Origin: Oscillospiraceae bacterium
Lineage (GTDB): Bacteria; Bacillota; Clostridia; Oscillospirales; Oscillospiraceae
DNA length: 64,000 nt
Assembly (NCBI GenBank): GCA_009780175.1
Contig: WRAO01000012.1
Location: 1-64,000, forward strand
Direction: 5' to 3'
A program made the translations under genes and the position numbers. The stretch's first letter is position 1. The number at the start of each line of letters is the position of its first letter. Shown here one piece after another: positions 35,346-42,770 of the stretch. A model generated the notes under the pieces. The model did no database searches, was not told the DNA's origin, and saw nothing but the letters and a program-made list of their open reading frames with translations.

Positions 35346-36665
35346 TTATGCCCGCTGGATGTCTACAGCGACCCCCTGCCCTGCCCGGATCACAGCGCCA
35401 ACGATCTCGGGGGGCCAGTCGCTCACCCTTACGGTGACGTCTTCTACGTTGAACCAACCGAGCCGACCGTCATATCCGGCGAGGTTGATTAGGATGGAGA
35501 TATCGCTCTCATCGAGCTCTGCTAAAATTGCTTCCGGACCTCGAATCAGGAGGGTTATGGTGTCGATCGCTACTCGGGGATCTGTGCCCGCCGGCGGATT
35601 GGCGATCGTGGCACGTTCTCTCGGGATGTGCATCGTGCGCTCACTTACGCCTATGATCTCGATCCCGACGTCTACGTAGGCGGGGCCGGTGAAGACCTCT
35701 GTCAGTGCGGGCACTGGAATCGAACGGCGGACGGAATCAATCATACTTTCTCTGCGGTCTAGTCGGATTAGGCCGAGAGAGAGGTATTCCAAATTGCGGA
35801 GTACGTCTGCGTCTCCGATGAGCCAGACCGCTTCTTGGCTGAGCGTATAGCGCATGTTCTCTTCATTGGCTCCGGCACCGAACTCAAAAACGGGCAGGAT
35901 GGGCACGGAACGTACCATGCTCACAGCCACTGTTACAGTCACGGTGTCTCTGGAAAAGATAACATCTGCCAGAGCTTCCTCCGGCATAAGTTCCCCTTCA
36001 TAGTCGTAAACGCGTAGGGTCCCCACCATGGTTGTGGTACTCATGAGCGGCTCCGGGAAGTCAACCTCGATTTCGATGTTGGTGATTCTTGCCAGAATTT
36101 CTTCCGGGCCGTCGATCAAGATGGCTTCTGGTTCTATTGTCGGCACAAGGTCTCCGATATAGCGGTATTCCGCTTCGTCTTCCGTTTCGGCGATCTCGTA
36201 GCGAATTCCGGCGGTGCCGAGTTGGATCGTCCGGGCGGTTACGCGATTGGTGCGGACGACGATGGTGTCGTTGGTATTAGAGATTAACGGGCCTGTGCCA
36301 CCGATGGGTCGCATAGTTACATTGCCTGTCATGAGGGTGCCTAGGATAAATCGCATATCGTGCTCGCCCGGTTCTTGAATAGTCGAGACGTCTACGATGA
36401 TTTGCGGATTTTGCTCCAGCCGGATCATGTCAGTGGCGGAAGCTGTCACCCACATGCGGACGGTCTCCGGTGTGTTAGAGGCAAGGCGCAGATTGTACTG
36501 CTCCAACACCCCGACGCCCTCGTAGCGGATTTGGAAATCAATGAGATTACTCTCGCTCGGATTGACCGAGTTGACCACCCAGAGCCAGAGCGTGAATGCG
36601 GCTATCAGACTAATCAGAAGATAAACCAGACGGCTGTCTAGAAGTTTTTTCACGGCTTGTCTCAT
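35346..36665 (-). CDS. cdaR: YbbR-domain regulator CdaR
   Basis: A 439-aa protein: a short cytoplasmic start, one TM helix (LVYLLISLIAAFTLWLWVV), then four extracytoplasmic YbbR domains of about 85 residues. In Bacillus and Listeria CdaR binds and modulates the c-di-AMP synthase CdaA. The ATG overlaps the cdaA stop as ATGA. glmM, the usual third gene, is not here; DUF5685 follows instead. Confidence 0.92.
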   Translation of the reverse strand: MRQAVKKLLDSRLVYLLISLIAAFTLWLWVVNSVNPSESNLIDFQIRYEGVGVLEQYNLRLASNTPETVRMWVTASATDMIRLEQNPQIIVDVSTIQEPGEHDMRFILGTLMTGNVTMRPIGGTGPLISNTNDTIVVRTNRVTARTIQLGTAGIRYEIAETEDEAEYRYIGDLVPTIEPEAILIDGPEEILARITNIEIEVDFPEPLMSTTTMVGTLRVYDYEGELMPEEALADVIFSRDTVTVTVAVSMVRSVPILPVFEFGAGANEENMRYTLSQEAVWLIGDADVLRNLEYLSLGLIRLDRRESMIDSVRRSIPVPALTEVFTGPAYVDVGIEIIGVSERTMHIPRERATIANPPAGTDPRVAIDTITLLIRGPEAILAELDESDISILINLAGYDGRLGWFNVEDVTVRVSDWPPEIVGAVIRAGQGVAVDIQRA

Positions 36666-37537
36666 GTGTTCTTCCCTCCCAACAGCTTCAGGAGCCGAGA
36701 TCTGCGCGGTGCCTCGTCTACAAGCAACTCTTTGCGCAAGAGGTTCTCAAAGCTGTCCTGCGCTAGATGGCGGCGCAGAATACCGTTGACCGCGACGGAG
36801 ATAGAACCCGTCTCTTCCGAGACGATTACCACAACCGCGTCGCTTCTCTCGCTGACGCCGATTCCGGCGCGATGGCGCATGCCAAGATCGCGACTAAGAC
36901 TTGGGTTGTCCGATAGAGGCAACATGCACCCGGCGCTGGCCATACGGCCATTGCGGACGATAACCGCGCCGTCATGCAGGGGCGCTTTTTCGTTGAAGAT
37001 ATTCATGAGGAGTTCCGCCGAGAACTGGGCATCGAGCAGGGTACCGGTTTTCACCTCTTCTTCGAGGCCGATTTTTCGTTCAAATACAAGCAAAACGCCC
37101 GTTCTGTCCTCTGCCATCCGCGTGCAGGCGGCGACCGTCTGGGCGATGATCCATTCCATTTTCTGACTTTGTCTCTTGCTCTCTCCGCTGAACAGATCGC
37201 CGATATTGCCCTTGCCAAGGCGCTCTAGCGTCTGGCGGATTTCTTGGTGGAAGAGGATGATGAGGGCTAAGATACCCATTTCCATGGCTTGGCTGGTGAC
37301 GAAGTTGAGTGTCATCAAATTCAAATGCCCGGAAATCCAGACGACCAAAATAAGGACCACGATGCTTCTCGCAATCAGGCCCAGGCGGCTTTTTCGCAAA
37401 AATTGGAGTAATTTGTAGATTACAAAGGCAATGATGAGCATGTCAATGACGTCGGCAATGGTGATTCTGCCGACGACATTCACAGTCCAGGTTCGCAGGA
37501 ATAGCCAAAGGGTTTCAAAATACCGGCCTATGCCCAT
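36662..37537 (-). CDS. cdaA: diadenylate cyclase CdaA
   Basis: A 291-aa membrane enzyme making cyclic di-AMP from two ATP. Three N-terminal TM helices are followed by the DAC domain with both motifs: DGA (D189, in LHDGAVIVRNGRM) and RHR (221-223, in GMRHRAGIGVSE). I chose ATG 37537 with GAGG upstream; a TTG at 37558 is the alternative. It is first of the operon, with a promoter within the end of the preceding aminotransferase gene. c-di-AMP controls potassium and osmolyte uptake, which fits with the OpuC system later in the window (functional link only). Confidence 0.95.
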   Translation of the reverse strand: MGIGRYFETLWLFLRTWTVNVVGRITIADVIDMLIIAFVIYKLLQFLRKSRLGLIARSIVVLILVVWISGHLNLMTLNFVTSQAMEMGILALIILFHQEIRQTLERLGKGNIGDLFSGESKRQSQKMEWIIAQTVAACTRMAEDRTGVLLVFERKIGLEEEVKTGTLLDAQFSAELLMNIFNEKAPLHDGAVIVRNGRMASAGCMLPLSDNPSLSRDLGMRHRAGIGVSERSDAVVVIVSEETGSISVAVNGILRRHLAQDSFENLLRKELLVDEAPRRSRLLKLLGGKNT

Positions 37538-37603
37538 GCTCAAACGCCTCAATTCCAAGTGTGAGAAGGCGCACGAAATACGCCCCTTTATCTATATCTT
37601 GTT

Positions 37604-37632
37604 ATTGTATACTACATTGGCGCCTAATGCAA
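37604..37632 (-). promoter_or_regulatory. sigma-A promoter of the cdaA operon
   Basis: On the minus strand: TTGCAT (37627-37632), a 17-bp spacer and TACAAT (37604-37609), about 65 nt before cdaA. The -35 box lies inside the end of the upstream gene. Confidence 0.7.
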
Positions 37633-38772
37633 GTTTCTTTCCGATTTTCTGAGGTTTTTTCCGATTTTCTCGAGTATGCGCAAAAACGCATCAACTTCTC
37701 TGCTTGTATTAAATGCGGAAACACTGATTCGCACGGTGCCTATTTCTAGTGTCCCGGCGGACTCATGGGCTAGGGGTGCGCAGTGGAGCCCGGCTCTCAC
37801 GGCGACGCCTTGTTCGTCCAGAGCGGCGGCGATTGTTTCACAATCTATCCCCGCTAGGTTGAGCGAGAGGACACCGATCTGGAAATTAGAGTCTTGTGCG
37901 GCATAAAGTTGCATGTTCGGAAGTTGCCGCAGGCCTTCAATCAGACGTTGGGTTAAGGCTCGCTCGTGTTGCAATATCTGCGCCTGACGGCGTTCGACGA
38001 AGCGGAGACCTGCGAGCAAGCCATTGATACCGGGCATGTTGGGGGTCCCTGCTTCCAAGCGGTCTGGGAGATGGTCCGGCATTTCACGGCGCGTGGCGTC
38101 GCTGCCGGTTCCACCCTCAATGAGGGTGGTTGTCGGAGTGTGTTTACAGATCAAGAGGCCTGTGCCTTGGGGGCCGTAGAGCCCTTTATGGCCCGGCATG
38201 GCGATAAAATCGGCGCCTAGTGCGGTGGCGTCAATCGGAAGCGCACCGGCGGATTGGGAGGCGTCGAGGAGGAAGGCCACCCCTCGCGCTTTGCAAATAC
38301 GCGCAATTTCCATCGCCGGCAGGACATAGCCAAACACATTGGAAGCATGGTTGAGTACCACCAGCTTCGTCTCCGGCGTTATTTGGGCTTCGTAGGCCGC
38401 GACCGCCGCCGGTGCGTCAAACAGCGGCGACCTGGCGACGATGAGGTCGGCTCCGACTCTGTGCAAGGGTCGAATGACGCTGTTGTGCTCAAAGCTCGAA
38501 ACCACTACCCGATCTCCTGGACCAACTAGGCTTTTGATCGCCACATTCAGCCCGTGGGTGGCGTTCATGGTGAACACGATCTGCTCCGGTGCCTTTACAG
38601 AAAAGAACCGCGCGGCTATTTCTCTGCACTGCCATACGACATCTGCGGCTTTCATGCTGGCGCTGTGGCCGCCTCTGCCCGGGCTCGTCTGTTCACGCAA
38701 TGCGCGGCATACGGCCCGGCTGACGGCGGATGGTTTTTGCAGGGTTGTCGCCGCGGCGTCCAGATAGATCAT
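37624..38772 (-). CDS. cysteine desulfurase-like class V aminotransferase (selenium-linked subfamily)
   Basis: A 382-aa PLP enzyme starting MIYLDAAATTLQKPSAV. The PLP lysine is in ADFIAMPGHKGLYGPQGTG, and GGTGSDATRREMP and a C-terminal AGLHCAPLAHESAGT (catalytic Cys region) fit the EF2568-type subfamily. Those members occur with DUF3343 proteins in selenium-utilising Firmicutes. The gene overlaps DUF3343 by 4 nt (ATGA). It is distinct from the IscS/NifS-type gene at 53080. Likely substrate: cysteine or selenocysteine (inference). Confidence 0.85.
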   Translation of the reverse strand: MIYLDAAATTLQKPSAVSRAVCRALREQTSPGRGGHSASMKAADVVWQCREIAARFFSVKAPEQIVFTMNATHGLNVAIKSLVGPGDRVVVSSFEHNSVIRPLHRVGADLIVARSPLFDAPAAVAAYEAQITPETKLVVLNHASNVFGYVLPAMEIARICKARGVAFLLDASQSAGALPIDATALGADFIAMPGHKGLYGPQGTGLLICKHTPTTTLIEGGTGSDATRREMPDHLPDRLEAGTPNMPGINGLLAGLRFVERRQAQILQHERALTQRLIEGLRQLPNMQLYAAQDSNFQIGVLSLNLAGIDCETIAAALDEQGVAVRAGLHCAPLAHESAGTLEIGTVRISVSAFNTSREVDAFLRILEKIGKNLRKSERNLH

Positions 38773-39023
38773 ATCGGCACCTCGCGGTACTCGCCGGTGG
38801 GATATTGGAGATACACTCGGCTAATGCGGGCGTCTACGTCTTTTAATATGCGAAGCGCGAGGGGACCCCGCTGCTCAGAGACTTTAACAGAATACGAACA
38901 ACCCTCTTTGCTGAGCCCCTTGGGTGTCCGCATGATGTGCGCGGTGATCCCCGCTCGCTCCAGGGCCCGCGCCGCTTTTTGCGCGTAGGTGAGCGACCTG
39001 CAGGTGATTAAATAATAGACCAC
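38769..39023 (-). CDS. DUF3343 putative Se/S carrier protein
   Basis: An 84-aa protein starting at GTG with AGGAG about 10 nt upstream. The pattern MVYYLITCRSLTYAQKAARA, then GITAHIMRTPKGLSKEGCSY, is typical of DUF3343, with Cys8 and the GCSYSVKV Cys conserved. DUF3343 proteins are proposed to receive sulfur or selenium from the partner desulfurase; here that gene overlaps downstream. No selD or other selenium gene lies in the window. Confidence 0.85.
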   Translation of the reverse strand: MVYYLITCRSLTYAQKAARALERAGITAHIMRTPKGLSKEGCSYSVKVSEQRGPLALRILKDVDARISRVYLQYPTGEYREVPI

Positions 39024-39090
39024 AATAGAAATACTCCTCTCAAAGTAGTCATTGCCATTCTATGCGATGGCATGCCGAGAGGGTGCGAGA

Positions 39091-39204
39091 TATAGTCAAA
39101 CCGCTTGAAAATCGCCTCCTGCCTTGCAGTCTATTTTCCGTACTTCGGCGTCGTCATCCTTGCATTGCAAAAATATCCTCGCAATGCATGAGGCCTTGAC
39201 TATA
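39091..39204. mobile_element. MITE-like element with 9-bp terminal inverted repeats (candidate)
   Basis: TATAGTCAA (39091-39099) and TTGACTATA (39196-39204) are exact inverted repeats bounding 114 bp without a gene. Inside is a further dyad GCATTGC/GCAATGC (around 39164-39188). It sits between DUF3343 and a lipoprotein gene. The size and ends fit a miniature inverted-repeat element; no second copy lies in this window. Confidence 0.45.
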
Positions 39205-39236
39205 AAAAATCAGAGGACGCACAGGGTGCGTCCTCT
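39204..39236 (-). terminator. terminator of the DUF4854 lipoprotein gene
   Basis: Stem AGAGGACGCAC / GTGCGTCCTCT with a short loop, followed on the minus strand by ATTTTTTATAG. Confidence 0.88.
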
Positions 39237-39257
39237 GGGGTTTAAACTGATGTAAGA

Positions 39258-39707
39258 TTAGTGGCCCGCGAATGTGCGCTCTGCGAGTACGCCGCCGTTG
39301 GCGTCTAGGTAGCGCATGGTGAGATAGAGGGTGCTGATGTTGATCTCATTGCGCATTTCGGTTGCCATTTCTGTGTAGAAAGCGGAGTCTTCCTCCAGAC
39401 CTTCTGCCAGGAACTCGCCTAAAAAGTCGCCCAGTTCTGTGCCTACGAGGAAATCATTATCATACAGGGTATAGCTCAGTCGGAGTTCATGGTCTCCGAT
39501 GATGTCGAGCCGGATGGACATGTCGATGCCGAACATCGTTGCCATCTGCTGTACTTCCAGTTCCATCTCTGCCTCGAACTCCGCGAGTTCGCTGGGGTTT
39601 GCTTCCATGTATTCCCGCACATTGGTCGGGCGGCTACCACCGCAGCCTGTCAAAAGGGCGGCGACGAGCAACACGCTCATCAGGAGAACAAGTAACTTCT
39701 TTGTCAT
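39258..39707 (-). CDS. DUF4854-like lipoprotein
   Basis: A 149-aa protein from ATG 39707, with AGGAG about 8 nt upstream. The signal peptide is MTKKLLVLLMSVLLVAALL, with lipobox LLTGC. The mature domain begins with VREYMEANPSELAEFEAE, then DHELRLSYTLYDND, and an acidic helix (LGEFLAEGLEEDSAFY), matching the small DUF4854 family of Firmicutes lipoproteins. Function unknown. It is transcribed alone from a promoter carrying two palindromes, suggesting tight regulation. Confidence 0.8.
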   Translation of the reverse strand: MTKKLLVLLMSVLLVAALLTGCGGSRPTNVREYMEANPSELAEFEAEMELEVQQMATMFGIDMSIRLDIIGDHELRLSYTLYDNDFLVGTELGDFLGEFLAEGLEEDSAFYTEMATEMRNEINISTLYLTMRYLDANGGVLAERTFAGH

Positions 39708-39745
39708 GATCCTAACTCCTCTTCTCATCCAAAAAATATAAATAT

Positions 39746-39789
39746 CGAACGTTCGTAGATATTTTAACACAGACTACGCGCGTAGTCAA
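39746..39789 (-). promoter_or_regulatory. sigma-A promoter with a 16-bp palindromic operator
   Basis: Minus strand: TTGACT (39784-39789), a 17-bp spacer and TAAAAT (39761-39766). The spacer holds the perfect 16-bp palindrome GACTACGCGCGTAGTC (39772-39787), which also overlaps the -35 box. A second palindrome CGAACGTTCG (39746-39755) lies just downstream of the -10. The arrangement is typical of a repressor (for example TetR- or MarR-like) site. Confidence 0.75.
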
Positions 39790-39797
39790 GTGGATTT

Positions 39798-40937
39798 CTA
39801 CACCTGTTCCGCGGTTATCATTAACACAACCGGCTCCTCTGAGCTCTTCCCTGTCTCGCGGCAGACTTCTACGGTGTAGTGCTCGTCCCCATTTTCAAAC
39901 CAACTGACGATGACGTAGTCGCCTTTGTCCAGCTCTTCTTTATAGGTGTGGTCGTGGTGGCTGAAGTAGAGCTTTACGCCGTCTCGGAGGCTATAGAAGG
40001 AGACGAAGCGGCTGTTGTCTAGGGCTAGTTTATCGTTGCAGCGGAGCAGTTCGAATCTCCCTGTGAAGTTTTCGGCGGTGAGGAGATTGAGGTCTGTGCT
40101 TTTGCCCCGGCCTTCACTCTCCCAGTCGCCCATGCTTACGTCTTTTTCATATTGCCCCAGGGTGATGCTATGCTGATCTTTGTGTTCTAGGTGCATTTCC
40201 CCGTCTAGGAGGATAATTTTTCGTTTGAAACCTGGGAATTTGCGGAAGGTGCTCCGTTCGTTTCGGTCATGGTTTACGGCTACACGGAAGCCGAAATTGT
40301 TCTCCTTGTAGAGGGCATCTTCGGGGTAGATATAAAGTTCTTCTGATTCGCCGCCGTCCCAGCGGACGATTTTGTGATGGCCGCGCCTTTGACATTCATA
40401 GTGAAAGGCCGGGTTGACTGTATCACAGCCCCGAAACCGCTCCGGTCGCGGTCGGAAAAGCAGCATGTTGACGGAAACGCCGATGATAATGCCTACCATT
40501 GTATCTAAGGTTCGATTGATAGCGAGGAGTAAGGGATTCATATAGCTAATTTCGGGTCCGTAAAGAATGATGGTAAAAGTCGCAAGGCCGATAATAATGC
40601 TGCCCTCAAGCCGGAGGAGGTGGCATACGAAGATATATAGTACGATCCCGATAAATCCGACTGCCGCCGCGACGAGGATGTGCCGTTCTAGGTGGTAGAT
40701 GCTCCCCGCTATACTGCCAAACAGGCCGCCTAAAATGGTGCCGATGGCCCTGTCTAGCCCTACTTTCCAGGACTTGTCTACAGAGTCTTGGACACAGATG
40801 AAAACAGCGATGCAGGCCAGGGCGAGGCCCTCAATCCGGCCGATGAGCAGGTAGAAGACGATGCAAATTGTTGCCGCCAGGGCTGTTTTTACATTGCGCA
40901 GGCCTGGTCGGGGTATCTGTTGGATTTTTGGGATCAA
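39798..40937 (-). CDS. aromatic-acid-exporter-like membrane domain fused to a HutD/Ves-like cupin
   Basis: A protein of about 379 aa. I place the start at TTG 40937, 10 nt after GGAGG; GTG 40946 is too close to it. The N-terminal half (about 1-170) has about five TM helices with the ArAE/FUSC pattern (VKTALAATICIVFYLLIGR, DKSWKVGLDRAIGTILGGLFG, NRTLDTMVGIIIGVSVNMLL). The C-terminal half (about 185-345) matches the HutD/Ves family: IVRWDGGESEELYIYPEDA, FPGFKRKIILLDGEMHLEH, MGDWESEGRGKSTDLNLLT. Exporters of this class usually end in a different helical domain. The combination suggests export gated by a small ligand (inference). Confidence 0.75.
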   Translation of the reverse strand: MIPKIQQIPRPGLRNVKTALAATICIVFYLLIGRIEGLALACIAVFICVQDSVDKSWKVGLDRAIGTILGGLFGSIAGSIYHLERHILVAAAVGFIGIVLYIFVCHLLRLEGSIIIGLATFTIILYGPEISYMNPLLLAINRTLDTMVGIIIGVSVNMLLFRPRPERFRGCDTVNPAFHYECQRRGHHKIVRWDGGESEELYIYPEDALYKENNFGFRVAVNHDRNERSTFRKFPGFKRKIILLDGEMHLEHKDQHSITLGQYEKDVSMGDWESEGRGKSTDLNLLTAENFTGRFELLRCNDKLALDNSRFVSFYSLRDGVKLYFSHHDHTYKEELDKGDYVIVSWFENGDEHYTVEVCRETGKSSEEPVVLMITAEQV

Positions 40938-40978
40938 CGGGGGCACACCTCCGGCTCTTAAGGGACTTTTATTTTACC

Positions 40979-41006
40979 AGTATATCACAATTTGGACCCT
41001 AGTCAA
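40979..41006 (-). promoter_or_regulatory. sigma-A promoter of the exporter-HutD fusion
   Basis: Minus strand: TTGACT (41001-41006), a 16-bp spacer and TATACT (40979-40984), about 42 nt upstream of the TTG start. Confidence 0.7.
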
Positions 41007-41068
41007 AGGACATTTGGTGTGATACACTGTCCTTATTAAGCACCATTTTCGCCGAGAAAGGGTACCTT

Positions 41069-41608
41069 ATGCGCCACATTCCGAACCTATTATCTTCCTT
41101 TCGGATCCTCTTAATTCCCTTTTTTGCGGCTTATGTGGTCCGTGGGGAGATGATTTGGGCCGCTATTGTGCTCATTATCTCCGGTCTTACGGACCTGTTG
41201 GACGGATTTCTCGCCCGACGGTTTCAGTGGGTTAGCCAACTGGGCAAGATACTCGATCCCGTCGCGGATAAGTTGACGCAGATTACGGTCTGTGTACTCT
41301 TTTTTTGGTTTTTTGGGTATCAGTTCCGGCTCTTTTTCGCGTTTTTGATTTTCAAAGAACTGGCCATGCTCGTCACCGGGGCTTATTTGCTGCGGAAGGA
41401 CGTGAAGCTCAATGGCGCGCGTTGGTTTGGTAAAGTGGCGACTGTGCTGTTTTATGCCACGATGATCCTCATTGCTCTCTTCCCCGCCCTGCCGATTGCG
41501 GCGAAGTATGCGATGCTGATCCTCATCTGCATCTGTGAGCTTGTTTCGGGGCTGAAGTATTTGCCGGAGTTTCGGCTGTATCGGCAGCAGACGAAGATGG
41601 CGGAGTAG
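41069..41608 (+). CDS. CDP-alcohol phosphatidyltransferase (PgsA-like)
   Basis: A 179-aa membrane enzyme with the family signature D-G-x2-A-R-x8-G-x3-D-x3-D in LLDGFLARRFQWVSQLGKIL then DPVADK. It starts MRHIPNLLSSFRILLIPFFA, as in phosphatidylglycerophosphate synthases. About five TM helices. It probably makes phosphatidylglycerophosphate, although cardiolipin or other head-group variants cannot be excluded. It diverges from the exporter fusion. Confidence 0.88.
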   Translation: MRHIPNLLSSFRILLIPFFAAYVVRGEMIWAAIVLIISGLTDLLDGFLARRFQWVSQLGKILDPVADKLTQITVCVLFFWFFGYQFRLFFAFLIFKELAMLVTGAYLLRKDVKLNGARWFGKVATVLFYATMILIALFPALPIAAKYAMLILICICELVSGLKYLPEFRLYRQQTKMAE

Positions 41609-41620
41609 GAGGCGGGGCGC

Positions 41621-41971
41621 ATGATGCTGTTCTTTGGGATCGCGTTGATCCCTTTGGGCGTGTGGATCTTGTATCGGAGATATCGGGTTATGTCTGGGGC
41701 TACCTTGCATTTGGCAGACATATTGCATACAGAAATAGTCCATCGCAGAGGCGGGTCTTTTTCTTTTCAAACTGTAAGATTTCGTTACGGGAAAGAGTCA
41801 GTAAGAAAAGTTGTGCAACATAAATATCCCAAGTTTGCACCTTTTTGGGTTTACTATAACTCCGAATACCCAAATACAATCATACGAAAAGAGGATAAGT
41901 CCGCTTTCTTTGTCGGGATTGGGTGTGTTGTCTTTGGTATACTTCTTCTGCTCTACGCTAGGACCTTTTGA
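41621..41971 (+). CDS. DUF3592-like two-TM protein
   Basis: A 116-aa protein with TM helices at both ends (MLFFGIALIPLGVWILYRR; AFFVGIGCVVFGILLLLYA) and a middle extracytoplasmic strand-rich domain (FSFQTVRFRYGKESVRKVV; VYYNSEYPNTIIRKED). This is the DUF3592 layout. It lies 12 nt after pgsA with GGAGG before the ATG. Codons in the second half are AT-richer. Function unknown. A terminator follows. Confidence 0.75.
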   Translation: MMLFFGIALIPLGVWILYRRYRVMSGATLHLADILHTEIVHRRGGSFSFQTVRFRYGKESVRKVVQHKYPKFAPFWVYYNSEYPNTIIRKEDKSAFFVGIGCVVFGILLLLYARTF

Positions 41972-41990
41972 GCACATAGTTCACGCAAGC

Positions 41991-42030
41991 AAAAACCTGC
42001 CAAGAAGCGTTCGTTTCTTGGCAGGTTTTT
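41991..42030. terminator. bidirectional terminator
   Basis: A 16-bp perfect stem AAAAACCTGCCAAGAA / TTCTTGGCAGGTTTTT between the plus-strand DUF3592 gene and the minus-strand gene at 42067. Confidence 0.93.
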
Positions 42031-42066
42031 TGTTGTTTCTAGTAATCGGGCGGGATGGCTTTGCGC

Positions 42067-42366
42067 TTATGTTATTTCCGCGTTACAGTGCGGGCAGTTG
42101 GTGAGGCTCACGTCGGGTACGGAGGGCTTTATGGAGGCTTTGTGAAGCGGAAGCCGCTTGCGGCATGCGGTGCATTTCCAGAAGAGGACAACAGAGACAA
42201 AATTGGCGATCATAAGCGCGAGCGCGATACCAAGGAGTATGTTCACGTCAAAAGGCAATGGGAACGCAAACATATGAATAAAAGCGAGCAGTAACGCCAG
42301 ATAGACTGTAACCGAACTTATCATTGCCGTGCGCTGATTGATTGCGGCGAACTTTTTGGGGCTCAT
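42067..42366 (-). CDS. small two-TM protein with zinc-ribbon cysteines
   Basis: A 99-aa protein from ATG 42366, with AAGGAG 9 nt upstream. It has two TM helices (MISSVTVYLALLLAFIHMF; ILLGIALALMIANFVSVVLF). These are followed by a C-terminal zinc-ribbon-like domain with CTAC and CPHC pairs about 30 residues apart. No family assigned. It lies 26 nt downstream of the next gene on the strand, so it is probably the last gene of the metK-rlmB-P-type-like cluster. Confidence 0.7.
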   Translation of the reverse strand: MSPKKFAAINQRTAMISSVTVYLALLLAFIHMFAFPLPFDVNILLGIALALMIANFVSVVLFWKCTACRKRLPLHKASIKPSVPDVSLTNCPHCNAEIT

Positions 42367-42392
42367 GTGGTTATTCTCCTTCAAATATACGT

Positions 42393-42758
42393 TTACTCTA
42401 TGACGCTCCAGTCGTGCAGGGTTTTGCCGTCTTTGTCTTTGAGGCTCAGCCAGGTATTCTCTCCACCGAAGCGCAGGAAGAGGCCGAGTTCGTTGGGAGA
42501 TGGGAAGAGGATGTCTTCTGTGGTGGCGCCGTCTACGATGTTGTCCGCATGGTCAGCGCGGAGGGTTTTGGCTACTTTCGCCGAGAAATTGAGGCTGCCG
42601 TCTTGATTGAGCTGCGGGTCTGGGGTTAGTTTTGCGCCGGCTTTTAGGAGCAATTCTTTTCGTTTTTGCCAGAACACTTTGCCAAAGCTGCCGCGGTCGG
42701 TGAAGGTGAACTCTATGTCTTTGAGGTCTGGGCGCCATCTGTGCTGGGCTTTCATCAT
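42393..42758 (-). CDS. hypothetical soluble protein
   Basis: A 121-aa protein with GGAGGG before a double ATG. It is hydrophilic with alternating charged residues: RWRPDLKDIEFTFTDRGSFG; ELLLKAGAKLTPDPQLN; GENTWLSLKDKDGKTLHDW. No signal peptide or TM segment, and no family recognised. It starts 12 nt after the P-type-ATPase-like gene and probably works with it (inference from spacing only). Confidence 0.65.
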   Translation of the reverse strand: MMKAQHRWRPDLKDIEFTFTDRGSFGKVFWQKRKELLLKAGAKLTPDPQLNQDGSLNFSAKVAKTLRADHADNIVDGATTEDILFPSPNELGLFLRFGGENTWLSLKDKDGKTLHDWSVIE

Positions 42759-42770
42759 ACCGGGTCCCTC

